A stretch of 64,000 nucleotides of DNA, from contig JAPXFQ010002423.1 of assembly GCA_028564705.1 (NCBI GenBank), positions 434,001-498,000 of the forward strand. The letters run 5' to 3'. Source of the DNA: Apricaphanius iberus. Taxonomy: Eukaryota > Chordata > Actinopteri > Cyprinodontiformes > Aphaniidae. Numbering within the stretch: the stretch's first letter is position 1; the number at the start of each line of letters is the position of its first letter. This document shows positions 21,340 through 33,470 of this stretch, in pieces. Under the pieces are notes generated by a model. That model saw only the letters and a program-made list of their open reading frames with translations. It had not been told where the DNA came from and searched no databases. Both the position numbers and the translations under genes were made by a program.

Positions 21340-21830
21340 AGATCTGAAACATTTTCTACATACACAAGATAACCACTTTTCTCAAATATTGTTCATAAAT
21401 ATGTCTAAATCTGTGGTAGTGAGAACTGAGAACTTCTCCTTTGCTGAGATAATCCATGCCACCTCACAGGTGTGCAATATCAAGATGCTGATTAGACAGC
21501 ATGATTATTGCACAGGTGTGCCTTAGACTGGCCACAATAAAAGTCTCCTCTGAAATGTCAAGTTTTCTTTTATTGTGGGGGTCTGGGGACTCAAACCAAC
21601 TGTTATCTGGTGTCACCACCATTTGCCTCTTGCAGTGCAACACATCTCCGTTGCATAGAGTTGATCAGGTTGATTGTGACCTGTGGAACGTTGGTCCACT
21701 CTTTTTCAATGACTGTGCGAAGTTGCTGGATATTGGCAGGAACTGGAACACGCTGTCAGACACACCAATCCAGAGCATCCCAAAAATGCTCAATAGGTGA
21801 TCAGAAAAGACCAGTTTAAGAGAGTCTTGC
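21340..21830 (-). mobile_element. Truncated Tc1/mariner-like transposon, C-terminal end
   Basis: On the minus strand about 21800-21560 encodes IEHFWDALDW, then VPANIQQLRTVIEKEWTN, NLINSMQRRCVALQEANGG in degraded frames, the carboxy end of a Tc1-like transposase (the DLNPIEHLWD region just before is broken). The terminal region 21340-21560, with GATGAACTCAAAGATCTGAA and 'gcacaggtgtgcctta', is a well-known teleost Tc1-family end. The rest of the element is absent. Confidence 0.6.
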
Positions 21831-21997
21831 CAAATTCTGATCAATTGGAGAAACACTCTCTTATTTCAAAACTATAGCTAAATTGGCTCTTCAGACTCCA
21901 TTATGCAAAGGTGGACAGCAGTACAGCTTACTGATGAAAGAACTGCATTAAGTAACCGCATTCTTTTAAATACTGTTATTAACAACACTGGTGACAG

Positions 21998-22233
21998 CAA
22001 TAATAATATTGAATTGCATTTACATAGCGCTTTTCAAGACCCTTAAAGTGCTTTATAATTCCTTTTTTAATTCAGTCACGCTACAAGCTACAATCATAGC
22101 CACTCCTGGCCATCACCGCCTCTGGCCAACACCAGTAGTCAAAGTGTCTTGCCCGAGGGCATGTAGCAGGTGGAAGCAGGAATCGAACACCCGTTTGCAG
22201 GCCAACAACTCTACCACTGAGCTACAATCGCCC
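21998..22233 (-). mobile_element. tRNA-derived SINE, minus strand
   Basis: Read on the minus strand it starts with a tRNA-like head. The A-box TAGCTCAGTGGTAGAG is at 22224-22209 and the B-box GTTCGATTC at 22188-22180, with tRNA-like spacing. The body then runs through 'gggcaagacactttgactac' to a terminal 'gcgctatgtaaatgcaattc'. These are internal RNA polymerase III promoter elements. It cannot be a functional tRNA gene because the acceptor stem is unpaired and the body continues. Confidence 0.7.
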
Positions 22234-25200
22234 TCATTCACAGCATGCATTTATTTTTGATGTGGAATCTTCATCATCTACACATACATCTGACAATATT
22301 GCTCTTAAAACAGAATTTTTTATATTTATACTCTATTACATTATATGGCTATAATACATATTATGATAACTTTATACAGATTTTTGTAAAATTTAAGATA
22401 GCATATTCACACATTAAAGATAACCACTTGCTTTGTTCGCTTCTTGAACTCCTGTAACCGTATGTGACATCTTATTCCATCATCATATAAAGATTCATGA
22501 TCCTGCTCAAACATATTTCTACACAGGTCATTAGTGCAACCAGATAATTATGACCTATAGTTATATCTCACAATGACTGTGCCCTCATTACCAAAGCAAT
22601 TATGAGTGGAGCGAGGGACAAAGTGAGGTGACGTACGTCCGGTGCCACGATGTTCACCTGGGGACAGGGTTTTGGTGGGGAGACTATTAACATGGGAGTG
22701 CTTTCCCATTTCAAAGCAATTGTTATTTCAAAACAACTGTCAATGTGTCTTTTAACCATGACCATTACACAGACTTAACCTTGAATATTTTATTGTAACC
22801 GTCATAACATTGCAACCAAAAAATTTCTCTCTAAACAAAGTGCTTTTTGTTTTAACCAAGCCAATCACAGGGGAACAATTGCACTCTATTAACTTGTATC
22901 TAGACTATACGCTGATTGTTTGGAAGATTTAAGCTTTCGATGTCATAGCTTCTAAAACAAAACTGTCTGTATCTTAGTGACTGGTTTGATTTCCTTTTCT
23001 TTTATGACAAGCCTCACTTAAAGTTCCAGTCTATTAAATTTTCTGCCTCACCCAGGATTTGAAATCCTATCTCAGAGCACTTAGCAAAATAATTTAGAAA
23101 ATATGTTCTCCATAACATGTACCATCAAAAGTTCAAATATGATTCTAGTATGCAGGGACATTGCCTATCATAATTATATACTTTGATATCTTATTTCTTT
23201 TGTCTTTTGTATTGATTTGTTTTAAATTCACATGTCAATTTTTTCAGTCCTCCACCTTTAAGTAGTCTTCACTTTATTTGCGCACCCCTGTTCTCTTGTT
23301 TCTTGTCTTTATAAAAAAAATCTTGTCATGATTTGTTGTCCAATTTATTTGTTATCTCCTGTTTAGAGTTTTTCCCGATGATCATTCATCAAGGCCTTAT
23401 TCTAGATGTACAACATGTTCTTGAGTTTTCAAACTATTGCTTTTGTAGTTTTTAAAGTTTAGGATTTTCTATTTACCTTTAAAAAAATGATTACAATTTA
23501 CTTTTTGATAAAGTTTCTAAAGGCTAGTCTAAGTGAATCATGTCTTTATATACGTATACTGCTAAAGGTAAAAACTGCTTAGAGGAGATCTTTTTTTTTT
23601 TCTCCTCAAACTTGGTTGGTGTTCCTGTGTCAACCACCGGGGCGAGGCAGCCTGTTTCTGCCTGGTTTTGGGGGATGTCTCTTTTTGTCATAATAAAGAC
23701 TTTCCTCTCAACTGTTGTTAGCAGTCAAATACTTGCACAAAATGGGGAGCAGAGTCAAACTGAAAGTCTGATGCTTCTGGGTCCATCTGAACTCTGGATT
23801 AATTGCGATATAACTTTGTTTGATTAAGTTGTGGCTGTAACAAGTTGAATACAGTTTGCGGGGCTATAGAAATGACTGGTTGCACACATTTTGAAAGTAA
23901 TACACAAATATTTTCATTGCTATTATAATAAGTTGACATGCAATGGTATTCTCATTCGGCATGTGATCCAATTGGTATGTCTTTAATTAATTCAATGGAG
24001 TCGCTGACATAAACAACAAAATTGAATCCTCAAAACCATGAGGATGATCAATTGATTTGAAGCATTAAATTAAAAGTTTTATAGTTTTACCTTTCCTTGT
24101 CTGTTCCTTAATTTCTCTTTGCTTTTTAAGATTCATGACAGATTAAACAAAAAGCAAATTTACAAAGACAAAATTGATCAAGCTACTTTTAATCAACTTG
24201 CAGAAACCTGCAGGAGTTTTCTGCAAGAAATATCTGAGTCCATCAGCAGATGTTTTGCTTAGGAGCAATCTTTGACCAGAAGCTTGGCTCTGGCTCTTTG
24301 TGTAGAACCAAACAAGTAACTCTACTGGATTTACTGTAGAGTATGAGTTTCCAAAGCTGGAGTGGAAAAAAGAGCCCTTTATTCTGAAAAAAAGACCACA
24401 CAAGACTCACATTTGGCATTAAACTTTCCCACTAAACGTTTATTGAGTTATTTTTGTTGCAACATTTTAATATCAATCCCAGTACACAGAAAAACAAGTA
24501 TCCAGAATAGAAACTTCTCACAGTAAAACTAGATCCCCTGAAGCGGTAAGGTGCTGGGTGGGTAAAAGCTAGCAGGGAATCCTCAAGATGTTATAAATTG
24601 TGTGAAGGGGTTTCCCATTGTTCAGGAAATACAGGAGCCGACACATGGCAGGCTTTTGCATTTCTATCTGCAATCAACAATACTTGTCTTGACGCCTGCT
24701 CCTCCTTCCTGTGTTTTACTGGGCTTGATACTTCCCAGACAATTTTGTCTCTTTTAATGATGGATCAGTGGTTTTTCATTTAAACTAGCATCTGGGACTT
24801 TAGTAGAGATTAGAATGAATGAAAGGTGTAATAAATCTACAGTAAGAGACACTGGGGCTCTCCACAGAGGGTTGGATTGCATGTTTATACTACACTTTAT
24901 GAAGAAATTATTTTTTTCTATAAAGAAACTTGCCAGCATTGTAGAGCATGTGGTAATCACTCATTGTTTCAGGATAACAGCAATAGCAGAACTCTGTTAT
25001 AATTAGAAAATAACCTTTAATAGGTATAATTCTACACAAACACATGCAAAGAGCTGATCGATAATAATCAGATAATGAGCTCTGTAATTAGACTTTTAAA
25101 AGCAGATATTCTTCATCATCTTTAGTGTTTAGACTTATTATCCTGACGCCTGCAGCAGTAAAGAAAATAAAAACTAATAATGCAGAATATAATGAGGTGG

Positions 25201-25920
25201 TATTAAAAGGCCTGTGGAAGGGAGGGTGTTAAAGTTAAAAAACAAAATTTTTAGTAAAAGTTTGATACCAAAGGTCCAATTACTATGACGTTTTAGCTTT
25301 ATATGGGTGTACAAAGGCACATATACTGAACCAACAGACACTTTCCCACAAATGTTTGTTGATGCCTATAAGTGTTCTCTTTCCCAGGGCAGTAATGGAA
25401 AAGTCTTTGTTGTTTGGCAGAACAAGGTGGAAAGCTGGACAGATACTGACTTAATGAACACAGAGGCCTCAGGTTAATGAAAGGAAGGTATGGAGTTGTA
25501 TAGGATGGCAAAATATCACAGAATGGAAAGGGGGTGGTGGGTAATCCCCTTTTTATAGATCTGCGGTAAAACAAACTTTATTACATTGAAGTTAATTTTA
25601 GTTTTATGTTATTGAATTTTTAACCATTACAGTGAAACTTTCATAAGGTTTTGTTTTTTGTTTTCTACTTTTTACAATCTACTTCAGTCCTAGTTGGATC
25701 TTTTTCTGAACACACATATAGCAAAAAGTACCTTATAGGTTAATATGAATATAATATAGAAATTTTTTTCTTAAAAGCTATCTCTTTAAAAAATAATTCT
25801 TCAACAGGGAGTTTAGAGATATGCAGAATGAAAGTGCACCATTTCCTTTAAAGTTATATTTAAACTAAAATCATTCAAAAAGATCACAGCACTGTGTTTA
25901 TATTTTATGTTTTCCAGCCA
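22234..25920. other. AT-rich non-coding stretch
   Basis: About 3.7 kb in which I recognise no exon or transposon family. Small frames at 22245-22457, 22568-22765, 23540-23827, 24143-24403 and 25299-25574 have no domain or splice-site support. Confidence 0.35.
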
Positions 25921-25997
25921 ACAGCGGTGCACCATTGTAGGTTGCCAAATAGTATTGTAAACAACTGCCTAGAGCAACAAGACATTGACTGTAGAAA

Positions 25998-26144
25998 ATG
26001 GAACACTCAGTCAGTTTAGCTGCTGTGTCTGAGCCCCATAGATTTCATTAACTTTCTCAGAAGAGGACCAACCTTAAAAGATCTAAAACTAGAGTTAGTT
26101 TAGCTGAAGCCTACAGCAGGTGGAAACAAATGAAAAAACTTTGA
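25998..26144 (+). pseudogene. Candidate remnant of a transposon-derived ORF
   Basis: A frame with one internal stop reads MEHSVSLAAVSEPHRFH, stop, then RTNLKRSKTRVSLAEAYSRW. The second part resembles the start of THAP/Kolobok-type or related repeat-encoded proteins common in fish, as far as I can recall. The remainder is not recognisable. Low confidence. Confidence 0.28.
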
Positions 26145-26385
26145 CGGCATCAAAACGTTAGCGGAAGTGGCAAAGTTTCTAATGGAGAAAGGTAAGAAAG
26201 CTTGCTAACGGCTAAAGTTAGCTGTCATTAAAACAGCTTTGCAATACTCGTGTATATGACGTTCCTAGATATGAGAGCATCAACCTCCATATACAGTAAG
26301 CGAAAGAAAAGGAAGTGGTTTCCTCCTGCACTCCCCAGTATAGCAGGCTCGCTTTCACCACTGTGGTGAGTGATTAGCACTGTGA

Positions 26386-27341
26386 GAATCATGTTCTTTG
26401 ATTTCTCCAGTGCTTTAACACAATTCAGCCTGATTTGCTTTGTCAGAAACTCCTGAAGACACAGGTGGAGGCCTCAATAATCAGCTGAATCAATGACTAC
26501 CTGACAGACCACAGTTTGTGAGACTGAAGGATTGTGTGTCAAACCAGCTTGTCAGCAGCACAGGAGCACCACAAGGCACTGTACTCTCACCATTCCTTTT
26601 AACTCTGTACACCTCAGACTTCCAGTATAAGACAGACACTAGTCATCTGCAGAAATACTCAGACTACTCTGCACTTGTCAGGCGTATCAGAGATGGAGAA
26701 GAAACTGAATACAGAGAGCTGGTAAACCACTTTGTGGCATGGTGTGGAGATAATCATCTTACCTTGAATGTGAACAAAACAAAGGAGATGATTGTAGATT
26801 TCAGAAAAAAACAGGGTTAAGTCAAAGACTATCAAGCGAGAGGAAGTGGAGGTGGTTGAGGAGTACAAATACCTTGGAGTTCACCTGGACAGCAGACTGG
26901 ACTGGAGAGTCAACAGTGAAGCCATCTACAAAAAGGGACAGAACAGTGTACTTTTTGAGGAAGCTGAAGTCCCTCAAGGTTTGCAGCAAGATGCTGCAAA
27001 TCTTCTACAAGTCTGTGGTGTCATCTGGGTGTCATCTCTTTATCCATCATCTGCTGGGGTAGCAGCATAAGAGCCAGCGACTTAAAATACAAAGAAGGAT
27101 TCTTCATCAAATTTAACAGATTTTAGACAACCCTGAGCATCCTCTTCATGAGACTATCCTACAGCAACAGAGTATCTTCAGTCGGAGGCTTCTTCAGTTT
27201 CGCTGCAACACAGACCACTACAGAAAATCCTCCACAGCCATCATGGTCTACAACAACCTCTTGAAAAATGAATTAGTAATGAGCTACAAAAACACATAAT
27301 TTCCCTCTGGGATAAATAAAGTATTTTTGAATTGAATTGAA
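26386..27341 (+). mobile_element. Rex1 LINE, 5'-truncated and inactive
   Basis: Encodes the RT palm and downstream region of Rex1. It starts FFDFSSA (26393) and continues, after a one-base loss near 26413, through SSTGAPQGTVLSPF, HLQKYSDYSA, NHFVAWCGDNHLTLNVNKTK and EVVEEYKYLGVHLDSRLDWR. It ends in the typical 3' tail 'gataaataaagtatttttga' followed by ATTGAATTGA. The catalytic YSDD box reads YSDY, and an in-frame TGA follows IIS near 26492, with further frameshifts. Rex1 belongs to the CR1/L2-like (Babar) group. The 5' truncation is the usual outcome of target-primed reverse transcription. Confidence 0.85.
26518..26820 (+). pseudogene. Rex1 reverse transcriptase fragment
   Basis: The longest intact piece (100 codons) covers RT motifs with GAPQGTVLSPF and the degenerate catalytic box YSDY in place of YSDD, then NKTKEMIVDFRK. 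A frameshift puts the following EEVEVVEEYKYLG block in another frame from about 26846. Confidence 0.75.
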
Positions 27342-29884
27342 CTATAAAGACTTTTGTAGATAGTTTTCTGTATTGACATATGTCTCTGACCAAACACCTC
27401 AGTCAAATACACATGCTGTGAAATCTGTCGGATGTTAATGTAAATTCTAAAGTATTCTAAAGTTGGAATGTCTGTTCCCCCTGCAAAATCTACGTGTGCC
27501 CACAAAGTCTTTGGAGGCGATTCGGCCCAGTGGATACAATGGAAGATTTTACTTGCTTAGTCGCTTGACATGGTGCTTGTTTCCATAACGCTAGTATACA
27601 CGCATTGGTCTGGCAGTACGTTGCTGTGTTTCTTTGTTTTTTCCCCCTAAGAGTTTGTGCACGCTGCCGTGCTGTTTGCTGCAGTTACTTCCAGCGCAGG
27701 CCACGTCACTAGTGAGTTTTGTTTCTTCATCCTGCCCCATGCTCCTTTAAACATTATAACTTTGCTTTGTTTATAGCAATTGAGATTTTGTTAGTTGCAA
27801 GTTACAAGTTGTAATTATTTCAACAATACACCACATATCGCATGTTGCATATGTAACATATTATTGAAAGATGAAACAAAGTTTTTATTAGTGATGCCCT
27901 TTTCAATTCATCTCATTATTCAAAAATAATCAAAATAATAAATAATCGAATAATTTGAGCATCAATCTGGATTTCCACCTATCTTAGATCAGGTCCTGTG
28001 GACAACAGGTCGAGGAAGTAAACCCAGTCATCGCTCTCTCTGGCAACATTCTCATTTTGTAGGACCCAAAGAGATTATCAGGCCAGAGGAGATAAACAGT
28101 CACACTGAAGAAATTAGATGATTAAAAAAAGTTATTTTAAATCATCTACTCAATTTACTTGGAGAAACACATTGTTTCAAACCTATATTTCTGTCAGTAA
28201 AAACTACTTCCAGTAACAACTAATGATGCCATGCTGTTTCATCTTCCGGCTGCATCACACTCTGCCTGGACTTTATTGCAAAATGTGGTTAGAAATTGAG
28301 ATGGCCTCCTGCTGTCTTTTTGGACTGCATCCAATTAACCCCCAGGAGCCCAAACTGGACCACCAATAGAGCTTCCACAGGGTTGCACTTCTCTCACAGT
28401 TTAGGTGAGATCTGGTCTTTGATTTGCTCTAAGTCCTCCAGGAAAACCAATTTGCTATGGGAGACCCTACCAGTGGCTGAAGAAGCCCCAGAGAACATAA
28501 CCCCCAACATCACAAAGGTATTCAAATACATCCACCACATTAAGGTGGCAATTCTACAAAGGGGTTATTCAATTAAATTCAGTCTATTAAGTTCAGTTTA
28601 TAAATTACTAAGAAATCAGGCATAATAGAGCAAAGGTGCATTAGGCTGACAGGACCAGGCTGGAAATAATCTGTTTACCCCCACTAGAACCACCGACTTA
28701 GGCATCATTATTGTGATGCAGGTAAAGGTCACAGCTCCCTCTTGTTTTCACTTTGTTCAAGAAGCTCCCTGTTAAACTTAATATTGATTATAAATCTGAA
28801 TGCTGTTTGATTGGAAAGGCTTAAATTGCCTTGCCTGTTTCTGCACAGCATAGGTATTGACATGTCTGACAGCCGCTTACTTCCTTTTTTCAGATGAAAG
28901 TTAGTAAAAGGGAGAGTCTGAATGTGACTAAACCTCTGTTTCATGTTTGTGATCACCGCAGAACTGTTCTTCAGCACCAGTGCTACATTCAATATTTACA
29001 TGTTCAAATTTTTGCATTTTACATGCTCTCAAAAGACATTGTAGATGGGTGTATATGTGATATGGTAGAATTTGCAAATGGCTAACTAATCCAGACAAAA
29101 TATTATACATTATTACTTCCAAGTATTGTGCAAAACTTGAACATGTCCACCTTTTGACATTTTATAATCATGCCTGAAAACAATTGGCAGCACTGGATGT
29201 TATGGGGGGGGGATTCAATGAGAATGTTCAAGATCATCAGTCTTCTGTGAGATCTTCAAATCTTAGGATATTATTTTAAAAACCAAGACTTTTTTGGTAC
29301 TTTTTCTATCTGACCTGTTTGCTGTGTTCCTCTGTCTTTGTGATGCTGTCTTCTTACTCATATTCTGTACAAACCTCTAAGGCCTTTTTAGAACAGCTGT
29401 ATTTTTACTGTGATTTACCACAGTAAATATCAGCACTCTTGGCGAATTAAGTGACTTATGAAGGCAATTATTTTGTGGATTTTATTTAGCGTATCAGAGT
29501 AAAGGAATTAAATATCAATTTACTAGTTTTTAGATATTTATTTTAAAAGTTTGAAAACCATTTTTAAAAGTCATGTTATACATCTCAAATATGCTATTTG
29601 TATTGGTTAATGACATGAAATTGAAATGCAGGAATACATTAAATATTTTGCAAGACACGATGTTGATACAATCAGTTCCTCTACGCATAAGCCATCATAA
29701 TTTTCAAGGTATAAACAATGTTTAAAGAGCAACTTAGCCCCTGTATAAATGTCTGGACATTATTTTGCTTTTTAGTGCTTCTTATTTAAAGGCAGTATTA
29801 TGCAAAATTTACTTTTTGAAGCATAACATCCTGAAAACATGTCATTCCCTAATTAAAAACTTGTTTGAACTTTGACTCGTCCAC
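27342..29884. other. Non-coding stretch
   Basis: No exon or element family recognised. A moderately CpG-containing patch occurs at about 27510-27720 and may be an unclassified MITE. Short frames at 28296-28625, 28729-28992 and 28894-29085 have no domain. Confidence 0.35.
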
Positions 29885-29958
29885 CCTGGTAGTCATTGGG
29901 CTGCTTTGTTTGCTTGCTCCCAGATTCCTCTCCTTTTTTATGTATCCCCTCCATCGAC

Positions 29959-30675
29959 CTACTCTACCAAACAAGACCCCAGATACATAAACTCCTCCAC
30001 TTGAGTAAGGACCCCATCCCCGACCCGAAGAAGGCAACCTACCCTTTTCTGGCTGAAGACCTTGGTCTCGGATTTGGAGGTGCTGATCCTCATCCCAGCC
30101 GCTTCACACTCGGCTGTGAACCGCTCCAGCGAAAGCTGCAGATTACGTTCAGATGAAGCCAACAGGACCGCATCATTTGCGAAAAGCAGAGACCCGATCC
30201 TGAGGCCACCAAAACGGAACCCCTCAACACCTTGGCTGCGCCTAGAAATCCTGTCCATAAATGTTATTAACAGGATCGTTGACAAAGGGCAACCTTGGCA
30301 GAGTCCAACTCTCACTGGAAACGAACCCGACTTACTACCGGCCATGTGAACCAAACTCTGACACCGGTCATACAGCGACCTAACAGCCCTTATCAAAGGG
30401 CCCGGTGCCCCATATTCCCAGAGTACCCCCCACAGGATTCCCTGAGGGACACGGTCGAACACCTTCTCCAAGTCCGCAAAACACATGTAGACCCGTTGGG
30501 CGAACTCCCACGCACCCTCCAGGACCCTGCTGAGCATGTAGAGCTGGTCCAGAGTTCCACCGCATTGTTCCTCCTGGATCCGAGGTTTGACTATCCGTCG
30601 GACCCTCCTCTCCAGAACCCCTGAATAGACCTTACCACGGAGGCTCAGCAGTGTGTTCCCCTTTAGTTGGAACAC
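29959..30675 (-). pseudogene. Rex3 reverse transcriptase core ORF
   Basis: A 238-codon open frame containing RT fingers, palm and part of the thumb. The first catalytic Asp lies in CFADLEKVFDRVP; the second block is altered (LLFANDAVLL where FADD is expected), so polymerase activity is not expected. It runs into non-Rex3 sequence after VEEFMYLGSC, indicating a 3' break. Confidence 0.78.
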
Positions 30676-31018
30676 ACTCTGTGGTCCCCATTTTTAAAGA
30701 GGGGGCCACCACCTCGGTCTGCCAATCCAAGGGAACTTCCCCTGATATCCATGCAATGTTGGAGAGCCACGTTAACCAACACAGCCCCACAACATCCAGA
30801 GTCTTGAGGAACTCCGGGCTAATCTCATCCATCCCCGGAGCCCTGCCACCAAGGAGCTTTTTAGCAACCTCGGTGACCTCAGCACCAGAGATTGGAGAGC
30901 CCATCCCAAAGTCTCCAGACCCCGCTTCCAAACCGGAAGGCGTGTTGGTGGGATTAAGGAGGTCTTCAGAGTATTCCACACACTGACCCAAGATGTCCCG
31001 TGCTGAGGTCAGCAGCAC
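30632..31018 (-). pseudogene. Rex3 upstream RT region
   Basis: A 128-codon frame with LLTSARDILGQCVEYSEDLL, SPISGAEVTEVAKKLLGGRAP and GMDEISPEFLKTLD, the segment preceding the RT core in Rex3. It overlaps the core frame by a frameshift at about 30670. Confidence 0.72.
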
Positions 31019-31053
31019 ACCATCCCCATTGTAAACAGTGTTGGTGGCAGACT

Positions 31054-31093
31054 GCCCCCCCCCCCCCCCACCCCCCCCCCCCCCCCCCCCCCC
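31054..31093. repeat. Poly-C tract
   Basis: Forty bases of C with a single A at 31070. It lies at the 5' edge of the Rex3 copy. The complementary G run could form G-quadruplexes; length may be unreliable in assembly. Confidence 0.9.
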
Positions 31094-33470
31094 TGACTGC
31101 AGTCAGTCCAGGTTCGCCATGACCTTGCACAAGCAGCACATTCCAGCTCTGCATCACGTTCTTCCGGTGAGAGAAAGGTATGTGTTCGGGTAGAAAGGTG
31201 ATCATAACAATGCTATTCATGACCGAGGTGAAAGGGATGTAAAAATCTTTGGGAATAATAGCAGATCCGATGGAAAACAGGAGAGAAAAAGACTGCTAAT
31301 AAGCTAGTAAACGGCAGTAAAGTTCTCTGTCCTGCTGCAAGTGAGGATGATGAGGATTTTGGCGAGGTTTGCTTGAAAGATTAGGAAGAGTAGGATCACC
31401 AGTGGATCAGTAAATTTGATGAGCCTGTTAGTTATTTTTGGGACGGATCTGTAAAATTCTGTGCCCAATATTTTTTTTCTGTTGATTTTATATAGTGAAC
31501 AGAGTAACAGAGCCTCATAAAAAGGACATAAACAGATATGTCCACCTGTTCTTGAGAAGAAAGCCCCCATAAAAACAATATAGATGTAGAAAATACATAC
31601 ATAGGAAAATCTAAATAAAAAAATACAATTATTAATTAAATAAAAGTTTTAAACATTGTAAAAAAGCAACAAAAAAACTAAAACTCATGCAATCCAATAT
31701 TGGCAATGTCTGATGATGTCATAATATGCCAATTAGATGTATGATTTTGCTCATATCACCAACTTTGGATCATACAGAAGATTTTTCTAATTTACAGTGT
31801 ACCTTTATCTATGATCATATTAAAGCTACAACCTTTTGAACTAGAGATATCGAATTTGAATATTTTATATGAAAAACTCTGGCGCCTAAAGAGTTAAATA
31901 TGGATGCTACACTTCCACATTTTTTGTTAGGTTTTGGTATGTCACACAATATTCCAATGAAACACATTCAAGTTGGTTATTCTAATGTACTAAAACATAG
32001 AAAAAATAAAATAAAAAGAGGCTTGGATATTTTTGCATAGCACTGTAGATACCAGTATGACAATATTAGCCACCACCTGATTTAAGAGTAGAATCAAATC
32101 AGATAATGTAGGTTTTTTAGTTTGTTCAGTGAGCCAAAAGGAAATAATTCCTTAAAGCAACTGCTTTGAAATCCAATTCAATCTATCAATCAGGCAGCCC
32201 AAAGGCAGAGGTTTTTTTTTTGTATTATTCAAGGGCCTCCTTTTGATTACAAAATCCATTTTAAAGTAAGAGTTGGCAGCATGACCCCTGAAGAGCAATG
32301 TATTGTGATTGTCAAAATAGTGACATCATCAATTTGAAGTTGTTTAAACAGATTTTGGGAGGACCTTGACTATGTAGCCTAACTTAATTTTCAATTACTG
32401 TTTCATTACCATGACATATTCTAAAAGGTGACATCTGAGAAACTGAAAGGACAAGTTCTACTCTTGGATCACCTTCCACCCAACGTAATACTCTCTTTTC
32501 TCTGTTTTCATACTTGCTTATGTCATTTGAGGCAATATAAAGGGCAAACGTCAGTTTGGTAGTGAAGAGAGCATGTAGGTGTGTCTGCAGGAACTAAGAG
32601 TAAAGGATGGAGGGGAATATTAAAAGCCATAATCAAAAACAATTTATAAGTAGCAACTGTGGAAGAGATGGCAATGCATTATTTGGGAGTGTCAAACTCT
32701 GTCTTTTTCACATTTTTTAAAAGTATCACATGATGGAATAAGAAGAGACTTATTAGTGCTTGTGTGAATGCTTTTAGATACCTAAAGACTCATTAATGAG
32801 CTTTATAAAAGATATCTTAAATGAATGCCATTTCAGTTATATAAATTTGATGAGTATTTGGGTTTAATGTGTCAACTAAGTCTGAAACAAATGGTAATAC
32901 CGGAATAAAAGTTTTAAAACAGAAAAAATGATGTCTCACCCGCTGAATGGTGAATTCACACATTCCAATGCTCCATTGAGTTCAGTATCTTGTCCAAGGA
33001 TGCTGTAATATGTGGAGAAAAGCTGGACTCAAACTCACAATCTTCCAATAACCCAATAACTACCCTTCCCACAGTTCCACAAATCAACGGCTCGGTTTGA
33101 TAAGCCCTAAATTGGTGTGAATCATGTACATAATACTGTGGCACTCCCAATCAAACATCTATGATTAATTCTTAAGTGATATGTTTGGTAATGGTCTTTA
33201 CCACCATCATAAAAGTACTTTATGAGGAAATTTTTTTTGCGGAAAAAGGCTGTGAACTTCTCCAGTAAAGTTTGTGATATTAGTTAATTTATGACCAACA
33301 TCACTGTGAGAAATCTGATGGCTTGTGGTGGTTAAATTAAATTTCCAGTGTGGGGAACTTTGTGTGTGATGTGTTGTGAGAAACAAAATCTAGTAGCCTT
33401 TTTTTGTTTAAATGAGCAACCTCTACAACCATTTTTGCAGTTAAAAGTCTAATGACTCAACATATCGGTC
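31094..33470. other. Non-coding stretch
   Basis: No gene recognised. Sequence at about 32010-32050 ('ggatatttttgcatagcact') resembles a transposon end, but no partner terminus was found. Confidence 0.3.

Larger units (their letters stand above)
29885..31053 (-). mobile_element. Rex3 (RTE-clade) LINE, truncated and inactive
   Basis: The plus strand at 30281-30302 carries the 'gacaaagggcaacc' block and 30707-30726 the 'ccaccacctcggtctgcc' block, which I recognise as conserved Rex3 sites. On the minus strand the RT reads TLDQLYMLSRVLEGAWEFAQ, MCFADLEKVFDRVPQGILW, VGLCQGCPLSTILL, LLFANDAVLLASS and AAGMRISTSKSE. The catalytic FADD is FAND. A frameshift near 30670 separates the upstream portion (30632-31018) from the core, and the 5' side ends at a long C run. 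Inactive copy. Confidence 0.85.

Noticed and set aside
21176..21526. Frames with long Ile-Tyr runs
   Set aside because: They are translations of the (TA)n microsatellite.
22180..22233. Possible tRNA gene on the minus strand
   Set aside because: A and B boxes are present but the acceptor stem does not pair and the sequence continues into a SINE body, so it is a tRNA-derived SINE.
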